A stretch of 64,000 bases of DNA from assembly GCA_023055425.1 (NCBI GenBank), contig JALGPY010000003.1, positions 73,879,491-73,943,490 on the forward strand. The letters are read 5' to 3'. The translations under genes and the position numbers were made by a program. Shown piece after piece: positions 1 to 9,357 of this stretch. Positions within the stretch are counted from its first letter, which is position 1. Every line of letters starts with the position of its first letter. The DNA is from Linanthus parryae. Its lineage: Eukaryota > Streptophyta > Magnoliopsida > Ericales > Polemoniaceae. The notes under the pieces were generated by a model. The model was not told the DNA's origin. It worked only from the letters and a program-made list of their open reading frames with translations, and did no database searches.

Positions 1-1
1 A

Positions 2-2353
2 GACATCGAACGTCATTGCCTTGCTTTGTTCTTTGTAATAGAGAAATTGAAGCACTACTTTGAGTCGCATAAAGTAGTAGTGGTCACCAAAAGTGATCCC
101 ATACGATATCTGCTAACCCACACTACTCCTGGAGGAAGATTGGCGAAATGGTACATGACCATCTCTCAATACGATATCACATGCGTGCGACCGCGAGCGA
201 TCAAGTCGCAGGCGGTAGCGGATCTGTTGGCACAGTTCCCCGACAACAGCCATGAACCCGTAATCGAAGAAGAGCTCGAGGGACCTGAAATCTATGCGAT
301 CGATGTACCCTATTGGACGCTCCATTTCGACGGGTCATCAACAAGGAAAAGCGGAGGCATTGGGATAGTCTTGACCTAGCCAGATGGGGAGGTCATACAG
401 ATGTCCGCAAAGCTTGACTTCGCAGTCACCAACAACGAGGCGGAATATGAAGCCCTCATAGCGGGGCTGCGTGCAGCAAAAGCTTTGGAAGTAAGCAATC
501 TGACGGTCATGGGAGATTCCAAGCTGATCGTCAAGCAAGCCTCGGGGGAGTATGGTTTGAAGGAGATTAACCTTCTGTCTTACCGCACTCTAGTACAAAA
601 GCTAGTACAACAATTGTGCGATGTGAGGTACGAGCACAAGCCCCGAGCAGACAGCAGGCATGCAGATGCTTTGGCAACCTTGGGACATAAGGTCAGTACA
701 GACAAATGTCCTGCAAGGATCTCCATCGAAGTGCGAACGTCGTCGGCATTGACAGAAGATGCGTGCGACGACGAACACATGGATGACACGGATTGGAGAA
801 AAGCAATCCTACGAGCTATTGCAGAAGGCACAAGCAGTGAAAGCTGGGCACTCACCAAGGGGTACTGCATACATGATAACACCCTCTACTACAAGGGTCC
901 CGGCGGAATACTCATGCGATGCGTCTCCGAGCGAGAGGGACAGCTGTTGCTAGAAAAGATTCACCAACATGCTTGCGGAGAAAGTGAGGTGTCAATCTAT
1001 CGGAAGGCTCAGAGATATGGAATTCATTGGCCAGACATGTCAACAGCCGCGGCCCTGATACAAGGGAAGTGCGAGAGTTGCGCACTAATCAAAGACTCTC
1101 TACTCATCGCTCTAACTGATGATGACACGGATTGGAGGAAGCCACTCTTTGATTTTCTCACCCAGGGCACCGTACCCGAATCGAGAAAAGAAGCCGAGAA
1201 ATTGAAGAGGAAAGCATCTCGATACGTAGTACAAGAAAACCTGCTTTGGCGAAGAGGTCATGAGGGCAACTTGCTGCGATGTCTAGACGGCAAAGAAGCA
1301 CAAGAAGTCATGGACCTTTCTCATCAGGTGGAACACCAAGGGGGTGCGAAATTATGCAGGCAGCTCCTCTCAATTGGATATTTCTGGCCCACGATGGAGG
1401 TTGATTGCCGCACCAAAGTGCAACGCTGCCAGGAGTGCCAATTCAAAGGAAACCTAGTGCACGCTCCCGCCGTGGATCTACATGCATTGGGAGCGCCATG
1501 GCCATTTCACACATGGGCTCTGGACTTCATCGGTCCCATCCGACCAACATCACACGGGAATCATTTTATTCTCACTGCAACTGAGCTATTCACCAAATGG
1601 GTGGAGGCGATACCACTAAAGACGGCAAATGCGCTAGCTGTGGTCAATTTCATCCAGGAAAGCATCATATGCAGGTTCGGAATTCCAAACACTATTCTTT
1701 CAAATAACGGTACTCCCTTTGTTAATCGCCAGGTAGCTGCAAAGTTAGCAGAGTACAATATCAGGCAAATATGTTCTACCCCTTACTACCCGAAGGGGAA
1801 CGGGCAAGCCGAAGCGACCAACAAAACGCTGTTGAGGATTTTGAGCAAGATGGTCGCAGATGACCACAAGAAATGGGCTGATTCTCTAAGCATAGCTCTT
1901 TGGGCCTACCGAACTTCTCCAAGGACACCCACGGGGGCCTCACCATTCCTACTATGCTATGGGGCCGAGGCCGTGGTACCTGCGGATGTGAGAATCAATT
2001 CGGCAAGATTGGCCTTCCACGCACTCTACGAAAATCAACGCGATCATGACTTAGTCTTGCTGGAGGAACAGCGAGAACAAGCCAAAAGGACCAACAAGCG
2101 GTATCAAGAAAGGATCGCTCGCGCTTACAATAAGACGGTCCAGCGAAGAGATTTCGCAGTCAGAGACTTGGTCCTGCGCGCATCCGACCACTGCATGCGA
2201 GAAGCGGCTCACCCAAAGTTCGCAGCCAATTGGGAAGGACCCTTCGAAGTCACAGAAGTCTTCGACAGTGGCTACTGCAGCATACGAAGGTTGCACGGTA
2301 CAACAACCCCGAGTTCAGTCAACATGCGCTGGATTAAGAAGTACTATCCCTGA
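2..2353 (+). pseudogene. pol: Tat gypsy pol C-terminal part: RNase H, archaeal-type RNase H, integrase
   Basis: One frame runs from base 2 to the stop at 2353, broken only by a TAG at 377-379 where element 2 has lysine. Bases 2-250 are the end of the RT-linked RNase H. From 314 comes a second RNase H with acidic residues at 329 (LHFDG), 437 (NNEAEYEAL), 515 (GDSK) and about 665 (HADALATLG), the archaeal-type domain of the Tat lineage. Bases 779-1081 and 1118-1438 are two successive linker plus zinc-finger-like modules; the second has the canonical HHCC pattern ending CQEC. The integrase core has Asp at 1523 and Glu at 1811, but the middle catalytic Asp is Asn (codon 1703-1705, SNNGTPF), so the enzyme should be inactive. 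The protein ends IKKYYP, without a recognisable chromodomain. Confidence 0.9.
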
Positions 2354-2424
2354 CTTCTCTCATGTCATGCGTTTTATTATAACGTCGCTTAATGTCTTGT
2401 ATGGCTACGATTTACGCAATCTCC

Positions 2425-2502
2425 TCTCCCATATGAGAGGATTGTAATCTTATCTCTCCCACATGAGAGCATTATAATAAAAAGGGTTCTCCCAAATGAG
2501 AG
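2425..2502 (+). repeat. Three palindromic CTCCCATATGAGAG-type repeats after pol
   Basis: Three copies of a 14-bp near-palindrome lie at 2425-2438, 2456-2469 and 2489-2502, about 31-33 bp apart, directly after the pol stop. Element 2 has four copies of the same motif (reverse complement) at 41143-41250 in the equivalent place. Function is unknown; the position suggests a structured 3' untranslated region. Confidence 0.8.
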
Positions 2503-2586
2503 CTTCATATCCCTAGCTGTTTATGTTGCTTTATTCAGTTTGTTATTACTGTTAACAATGGGCTATCCACCACAATAGCAATCTGT

Positions 2587-3350
2587 ACAAATGCGATCTT
2601 AATTGATCATCTAAGCCTATCTGTCACGATAGCAGCTCATGCGAAATGCGATCTTAATTGATCATCTAAGAATATCTGTCACGATAGCAGCTCATGCGAA
2701 ATGCGATCTTAATTGATCATCTAAGCCTATCTGTCACGATAGCAGCTCATACGAAATGCGATCTTAATTGATCATCTAAGCCTATCTGTCACGATAGCAG
2801 CCCATGCGAAACGCGATCTTAATTGATCATCAAAGCCTATCTGTCACGATAGCAGCCCATGCGAAATACGATCTTAAGTGATCATCTAAGCCTATCTGTC
2901 ACGATAGCAGCTCACGCGAAATACGATCTTAATGGATCTTTTAAAAAGCCTATCTGTTACGATAGCAGCCTATGCCAACTGCGATCTTAATTGATCTTCT
3001 AAGCCTATCTGCCACGATAGCAGCTTGCACAAAACGATCATAATGGATCTTCTAAAGCCTATCTGCTACGATAGCAACTCATTTGAAAAACGATCTTAAT
3101 TGATCTTTTAAAAGCCTATCTGCCACGATAGCAGCCTATGCGAAAAATGATCTTAATTGATCTTCTAAAGCCTGTCTGCCACATATGCGCACATGATCTT
3201 GAAACAATCTTTCAAGCCTATCTGCTGTGATAACAGTGTCATACGAATGCGATCTAGAAATCGTCCTTAAACCTATCTATTGTGATAGCAGCATCATACG
3301 AAATGATCTTAAGTGATCTACAAAGGTCTATCTGATATGATAGCACTTGA
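2587..3350 (+). repeat. 55-bp tandem repeat array with hairpin units
   Basis: About 13-14 units follow each other. The first units start GATCTT at 2595, 2650, 2705, 2760, 2815, 2870 and 2925, an exact 55-bp period; later units drift to 51-58 bp and diverge. Each unit combines a palindrome (GATCTTAATTGATC) with a small hairpin (CTATCTGTCACGATAG). The array lies in the 3' untranslated part of the element. Tandem repeats at this place are known in Tat/Ogre elements and can seed satellite DNA. It is not CRISPR, since repeats are contiguous without unique spacers. Confidence 0.92.
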
Positions 3351-3940
3351 ATCTGAAAGCAAATCACAAGCCATCTGCCAAGATGGCACAGCTGCGAATT
3401 TATATGGCAGATAGCAAATGCGAAACGTGTATATAGCATTATGCAAGGCGAAATATGCCGATACGCACGCGAAATTGTATTTTGTTACAACAGCACAGCA
3501 AAAAATACAAAAACTATTTATCATTATGAGTCGAAAAGACTTACAATTTATCTGTCTAGATAGCAGCTTACAAGTGAAAAGCTCAAATTTAACTACGCAG
3601 CCAACATGGCTTACAATACATTCGAAAAGTAGCTGACAAGCCAGCAGAGACACACCACGGGAATCCTGACTGAAAAGGATGAACCCAACGGTCCTAACAC
3701 CGTCTATGCGATACACAGATCTGCGACCGAACATCTGTCGCAAGTGGGATCTTGCTCCAAAGAGCCACATGAAGCCATACGTTCAAGATCCCAGTATTTG
3801 ACAAAGCCCTTTTCAGATCAACATCCCATGAGATGTGCCTGAGGAACCACCGGTTCCGGCGTTCAACAGGCAAGCAGAAGCTCCAAAGGGCAAGGGCTCC
3901 TTGTAGACGGGGATGAACGCAACGGTTCACCACCCTGAGC
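3351..3940. other. Non-coding stretch of Tat element 1
   Basis: The region between the tandem array and the small antisense ORF holds only decayed repeat echoes up to about 3620 (AGATAGCA and CTATCTG pieces) and then unique sequence. The open frames here are short and have no counterpart that I can see in element 2. I see no gene. Confidence 0.6.
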
Positions 3941-4288
3941 TCACAAACATGGGGGCAGTAAGTTCTCCTCCAGGGATGCTGGAGGAGAATTACGCCGTTC
4001 ATTACGAGACGGTAGCACGGTCACTACGGCGCTGCACCTCACCGGGAGGCGGCCGGAAACATGACCTGCAAACATAATACACGAAGAAAATTCTTCGAAC
4101 ATACATGAGATATTATCTCCATCTTCTCTGTGATGGTTATAAAGAGCAAGAAGCCTCATAAAGCGGATCTTAGAAACTATTTCTATAGAACAAAGCGCAA
4201 ATTCAGGATTCACAACGTGGAGTTGCCATGAATCAACGAAAAACAAGCGTTGAAGCCAGCAGACGTAAGGACTCACGGCAAAGCACAT
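3941..4288 (-). CDS. Small antisense ORF conserved in both Tat copies
   Basis: On the minus strand an open frame starts at the ATG ending at 4288 and runs to 3943. The matching frame in element 2 (39827-40120, plus strand) starts at the same place and aligns by eye without gaps over about 98 codons, with shared stretches such as FVDSWQ and the end RNE. Element 1 reads on for some 16 more codons after that point. I recognise no domain. A TATA box lies 40 bp upstream of the ATG. It reads antisense to pol and towards the tandem array. It may be a real short protein, or only a leader of an antisense transcript whose frame has not yet been lost. Confidence 0.45.
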   Translation of the reverse strand: MCFAVSPYVCWLQRLFFVDSWQLHVVNPEFALCSIEIVSKIRFMRLLALYNHHREDGDNISCMFEEFSSCIMFAGHVSGRLPVRCSAVVTVLPSRNERRNSPPASLEENLLPPCL

Positions 4289-4327
4289 TTTTTTTTGGGA
4301 TGAAGAACCCAAATGGAAAAGACAGGG

Positions 4328-4335
4328 TTTATATA
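4328..4335 (-). promoter_or_regulatory. TATA box of the small antisense unit
   Basis: TATATAAA on the minus strand, 40 bp upstream of the conserved ATG at 4288. Element 2 has the same box at 39784-39791, 36 bp upstream of its ATG. The conserved spacing suggests a core promoter for an antisense transcript running into the tandem array and pol. Confidence 0.5.
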
Positions 4336-4650
4336 GGCCCTAAGGAGACTCTTCAGTTGCCAAGATGAGTCAGCAGAATTTGAAAAGAGGGTAAGGTCAA
4401 TCACTTACGCCTTGAAAAGCGGTAACGATCAATTACCCTACTAAAGGCTACGACGATTCAGTTGCGTATCCTAATAAATGACGGATGGTCATGATTCGGA
4501 TGGACTTCCCAACGAAAGCGTGCTTATCTTCCGAGAAATTAGCGCGAAAATCAAGCAGAGCATCAATTGCTGATGTCATAATTGGATAGGCACAAAGATA
4601 TCCTATCAAATCCCGGAAAGGGCAAAACGGGCAAGTCGATTCTTGTTGTT
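4336..4650. other. Spacer between small antisense unit and antisense gene
   Basis: No gene is seen. It is probably the upstream region of the small antisense unit, matching 39472-39783 of element 2 in general composition and in scattered motifs. Confidence 0.5.
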
Positions 4651-4670
4651 AAAAAAAAAGGGGGGAGAAA
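4651..4670 (+). other. Internal polypurine tract (PPT-like)
   Basis: A run of nine A, six G and AGAAA on the plus strand sits about 85-100 bp past the stop of the antisense gene. A near copy lies at 8647-8663 past the other edge of that gene. Element 2 has the tract at 39458-39471. It resembles the purine tracts that prime plus-strand synthesis, but no LTR follows it. Confidence 0.55.
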
Positions 4671-4752
4671 CCCTAGCAACATTACATTAATGTTTCAACA
4701 TTACATTAATGTTCCAGCTATTTCCTTGGTATTTTTTGCAAATTCAAAAAAG

Positions 4753-7700
4753 TCAAAGCAAATTCTTGATCAAGGAGTCATGGGGCGCGAACTGATGGCT
4801 CAGCTTCTCTACCTGCTCCACTTCTTGCTTCAGTTGCTCGCAATTGGCATTCATCTCATGATAGAGCTTCAGAGCTTCGTCAACCTTTTGCTTTTGCTGC
4901 TCCACCTTCTGCTTCTCAGCTGCGAGGTTTTGATGGCCAAGCTTCAAAGTTGTGGCTGCGCGAATCAAGGTAACTCTTTTCATAAGAAAATTGAAACCCA
5001 GCCTGCCTTGAACTTTGGCTAGGAGATTTTGGCACATGCCAAAAAGCAATTCAGCACTCTGGACAGAAATGGTCGCAGGCGTGGCCGCAGATAGCTGCTC
5101 CAAAATCCAAATGGCTTCGGTAAGAAACAGCCTCCTGTCGAAGGGCCCTATCTCCAGAGATCTCGCAAATGATCGGGGGTAGGTGAGGCGCATCCGAACT
5201 AGCCAGTCCACATCAGTTTGCTTCAAACCTAAAGCAGTGTCAAAGCTAAGTTATGCTATCAAACTCGCAAATGAACAATGCGAGATGCGAACAGCGAAAC
5301 ACTACTTACAAGTTCCTTCAAGAATCTCACGAAGAGAGGGAATGCGCATTGCTGGAGTAGTCGAAGACTGCCCTCGCTCCATAGCTCTCCTGTCAGCTGC
5401 GAGCTCTAAACCCTCATAGTTAGGAGGAAGAGTATAAGCCGCACCAGCTGCGACTGCATTCCCAACCTGCGAGCCCCAAAAGCTCCACGCAGGAAGATTT
5501 GCCGCCGACTCAGTCATCGCCGGAGGCGAAGTGACAGCCAAAGATGCTTGGCGAGGGACGCTCTCAAATACGGGAGCATCAGCAGCACTTGTTCTTACTT
5601 CCTCAGTGCCAGTATGGGCATCTTCGTCCATTAGCACAGCGTCAGCTTCAGCATCATCAGAAAATTCGATGATGTCCTCAAGAGGCTCTCCTGCGTACTC
5701 AGCAGCTGCAACGGGTTTCTCGGTATGGGAACTCGGCACTGGGACATAGGATGCAGAAGTTTGACTTCTTTGCTCCAGCACTAGTTCATCAGCAGTCCCT
5801 GCGATACAAAATGCGATGATGTAAGGTAAATTGTATCGTACGTCATTTTACTATTCTTTGCTAAAGCTAAGAGCAAGCACCTCCACGCGAAGGTGGGATT
5901 GCAGTGTCTTCATCATACACTAAAGACGTGGAACCATGCCCTATTAGTGTGTCCTCATTAAGCATGTCTTTAAAAGGAGCATGACCTGGGGCGCGAAGAA
6001 GCTAGTCATGATTATTCTTCGAGTTACTAATCTTAGTTCATGCATATCGATCAAATGATTACCTGAAGGTTCTCCGCACTTGCCTACTAGCCAACGGCGA
6101 ATGTCAGCCTTTGACACACCATGCTTTAACGCACCCACAATAACATCTCTATAAGTTAATGCGAGATTGACGATCTCACCTTTATCGCCGCCTTCGATTT
6201 CTTCAAAGTCTGCTTGGGCTTGCTCCAGGGCTGCTGCATCCTCTTCTGGAACCGCATCCTCCTCCTCCGCCTGAGGAGCCACTACTTCGGTAAGCACATC
6301 TTCCTCTTCAACTGGACGCACTAAGTCGTCAACATGTTGCTCTTCGAGGCTCCGCCGTCTCACACGCTCGAACTCCTCCTCTTCCCGCTGCCTTATCCTT
6401 TCAGCAGCTTCCGCGGCTGTCTTCCTGGACTCAGCAAGAACGTCCTCGCTTATGGGATCGTCTGGAATGCCAGAATGGGTATCTCTCTTTTGTCTCTTGG
6501 CCAAAAGGCCACCGATGATCTCATCATCATCATCATCTGCGAAGAAATGATTGGTTTAAGAAAGAATTGCAAAAGAATTACGATAATGAGAAGGGAAACG
6601 CGACGGAGGTACCTCCTGATTCTTCCTCATGCATCACAATTGTTCTTTCTTCTTCTTCTTCATCATCTTCTCTGGGCTCCTGCCTCTCTTCTTCTTCCTC
6701 CTGGTTGAATGTAACGAAAGTCTCAACTGCGAGCTCTTTCCGCACTTTGCTGGGCATGCGACCTTTGCCTTTATCCTTGACAGAAAGGGACCTCGCCGGA
6801 GGAGAAGTTGGAGCACTTCTGGGGGAAGAAATTGTAATTCCCTTTTGCCTGGGTCTCTTCGCTCTCGGCGCCGCAGTCGCTGGAGGGGACTGATCATCTC
6901 TGGGAGGAGACGAGGCCGGAGCATTGTCTATCAGCGAGTCAGCAAAAGCGTTCATGACTGCGCGAGTCCTGGTTTCGACCTCAGGGTCCATCCTCCATGC
7001 TAGCAGGAACGACTGTTTTTGCCTTCTAATGGCAACAATGGTGTTAACCAATGACTTGGAACGATCACCAGATGCGAATCTCCGCACATGACACTACAGC
7101 AAACAGTACAGAATAAAGGCGTCAGCATAGGGAAATCAAGAAGCTTAACGCACGCGAAAATTGCTTACCTTAGCAAATGCCTCGCTATATCTGATGACAT
7201 GCGTGTCGCCCTTCTTAACTGCGGCGATCTTTTCCTTCAGAATGACGTCGGGGCACAAATGGTTCTCATGATCCAACAATGACTAGCAACCATACTCAGA
7301 CTCGCTCAGACTGCAATTGGGGCGAAACGGAAAAGAGTTTCTCTGGATCAAGGGAGCTCTACTCGGCTGAGCGGCCGACTGCGTCTCAATCCTCGTTTGC
7401 TGGGCGACCCAGTATGCGAGCCAGTTCTTGGAACAACCGCCCTCGCGGGTACCTGCAGGCTGCTCAAAGGGAAGATTGTTCATGAAGACTGTCTTGCACT
7501 CCTTTGTTAGCAAGCGCTTATAGCAACCTCTGATAATGGACTGGGGCCAGATTGATGGTGCCACTACATCAAAGCCAAACTGGGGAGAAACTCGAGTGGG
7601 GTCAACATCCACGGTAATTCTCTCATACCTTGGCGCGAGCTCACGAATATGCTCTGCGAGGGCAGGAAGGGAACCTCGTAGACACCAGCAAAAGAACTCG

Positions 7701-8630
7701 CGATAGCGCTCATGGAAATGCGATCCCTATTCGAAGAGAAGCTCTTCTGAGAAGACAACACCCTTAGAGGGGTACAGCTTTGGAAACCATCGCACGTTCT
7801 CAATGCGCGTGGCATAGGGCCTGGCAGTAAACTCTTTCCGTTTGTCGCATATCAAGCTCCAAACGCACTTGGTATTGTTCGCTCCGAAGCACCTCGCAGC
7901 CCTGCCACTGTTACGCTCCTCCGTCTCGCTTGGGGGACACCACTTGTCGGGTTTAAGAGCAGTTGGAGCATAGGATGGCCATCGCTCGAAGACCCACATC
8001 GTCAAGAAGGAAATGTTGACAAAAGTCAGTATATCGAGGCGGCCACGCGACTCTTTCATGGCCAGAACCAGCTGATCAAGCCTATAGTACAGCGTGCCCA
8101 AGACCAAGGGTCCGAGTGCGACTCTCTGGCCGAGGGCGAGCCTCACAGCAAGCGGCAGAACGTGGTAAAAGACCCCATCATGTGGGTGACCGTCAATTAA
8201 GTACCTCGACAACCATGCACAGAGGAAAGCACACGGCAGCACCCTTCATAGCACGAACAGCGAAGTATACGCCGGCTTCATCAAGAGTCGCAGCATGATT
8301 GGTCAACACGTGGTCAATCCACTCATCCATGTAGTCCAATTTCTGGAAAAAAGCTTGGGTAGAAATCGCAGCGTAGGGGAAGTACCCATTTTCGATTCCC
8401 AATCGAACCACATCCTCGGAGCCAATCAACTCGAGCAAGGCTGAGTTAACTGGGGAAGTCAGTGTTAGCAATCCCTCATTAGGGACAGGAGCAGGCATTT
8501 TCTTCGCCTTAACCCTCGCGTGGTAGAAATCTTTGCCACCTAGATAGGGGGCTTTTCGCCACAAAGCCTGCGGAAGATCGGGTATCTCTTCGTCCTCCTT
8601 GATGGGTTTGGTTCCTCTTGTCTTGGCCAT
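4753..8630 (-). pseudogene. Spliced antisense gene of Tat element 1 (PMD-like protein), broken copy
   Basis: The gene reads opposite to the element from the ATG at 8630. Exons by reading frame and GT-AG borders: 8630-7169, 7093-6613, 6536-6063, 5985-5881, 5798-5310, 5228-4753. The introns are 75-82 bp and match element 2 in place and phase. Exon 1 carries a region like the plant mobile domain (FLCAWLSRYLID, then a VLPLAVRLA and LGTLYYRLDQL stretch). Exons 2-3 are acidic and charged with an NLS-like KRPRQK; exon 6 ends in a coiled coil. Breaks: about 417 bp of exon 1 are missing compared with element 2 (near 8240, with a frame change), and there is a TAG at 7283-7285 plus further frame changes near 7612-7727. 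A pyrimidine tract and CAG just before the ATG suggest a 5' UTR intron. Confidence 0.72.
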
Positions 8631-8646
8631 TCCTGCGGAAGAGCAA

Positions 8647-8663
8647 GAAAAAGGGGGGAGAAA
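8647..8663 (+). other. PPT-like tract upstream of the antisense gene
   Basis: A five-A, six-G, AGAAA purine tract on the plus strand, the second of two near-identical tracts bracketing the antisense gene. Read on the minus strand it is the pyrimidine tract leading to a CAG two bases before the ATG, so it may double as a splice acceptor. Element 2: 35114-35130. Confidence 0.5.
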
Positions 8664-9174
8664 TATGCCACACTCAGTTTGAATTTCGAGATTCAAGATC
8701 TATGGAAAGAAAGATGAACAGTTCCTGGTATCAATTTTGGAAATCAAAGGGTTGCATTATCAGGGATTTCAAAACCCTATCCAAGGTCCTCATTATTGGA
8801 GGATTAAAGCAAAAGTGGGTTCGAAGATCAAAGCTTCTTCACAAGTTTCAACAGATAATATGGGTTTGCAGATCCAACACAGTTCAAAGCGTACACTGGT
8901 ATTTTAAATCGAAATTGAACAAGGCCAACCTTGTTTTCGCGAAGCCTGCTTGGATATACACAGTTGAAGAAGGCCATTTGCAGTTCTGAACTGGTGATTG
9001 ATTATCTGAATCTGCTCTCGAAGACTTCCGGGTACAATTCACTTTAAGAGAAAGAAGTGATGCTTTGCAACAATGGAGGATACAAAGTATTTATCCAAAA
9101 ACAATGAAGGGTTGCGTCCTTTCAGTAGTCGAATCGCAACCGTCACCGTCGAATCGCGTAATCACAGGACAAGC
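8664..9174. other. Upstream region of the antisense gene, no gene seen
   Basis: Unique sequence between the antisense gene and the TGACGTCA site. Open frames here are not shared with element 2. It is the likely place of the 5' UTR and promoter of the antisense gene, with no clear TATA box. Confidence 0.45.
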
Positions 9175-9198
9175 TGACGTCACGCCTAAAACCCTAAA
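9175..9198 (-). promoter_or_regulatory. TGACGTCA palindrome plus telo-box, candidate antisense promoter element
   Basis: TGACGTCA at 9175-9182 is a perfect bZIP-type (C-box/CRE) site. AAACCCTAAA at 9189-9198 matches the plant telo-box. Element 2 has TGACGTCA at 34532-34539 with a related AGGGTTATAGG next to it. Both lie about 545-610 bp upstream of the antisense ATG and just outside the 3' LTR. Use as a promoter is inferred from conservation and place only. Confidence 0.45.
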
Positions 9199-9342
9199 GG
9201 CCAGACGGCACGACTCTAGGGGTTTTAGGTCATAATGGCACGCACGGGGGCTGAACTTACCCGTATTTGAATTGGTGCGTGGCGGCGACGCGTATGTTGG
9301 TTTCCGCGCATGGAAGTCTAGGCAGCTATGAGTCTTCACGCG

Positions 9343-9357
9343 CAGAAAGGGGGCTAA
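9343..9357 (+). other. Polypurine tract (PPT) of Tat element 1
   Basis: GCAGAAAGGGGGCTAA lies directly before the LTR start TGTAGATAG. The same tract in reverse complement abuts the 3' LTR of element 2 at 34355-34369. This is the plus-strand priming site of the element. Confidence 0.85.

Noticed and set aside
2587..3350. Regular 55-bp repeats as a CRISPR-like array
   Set aside because: Units are contiguous without unique spacers, lie in a retroelement 3' region and drift gradually; the host is a plant.
6334..7003. Plus-strand Ser/Leu-rich frames in Tat element 1
   Set aside because: They are the complement of acidic Glu-rich exons of the antisense gene, which have matching exons in element 2.
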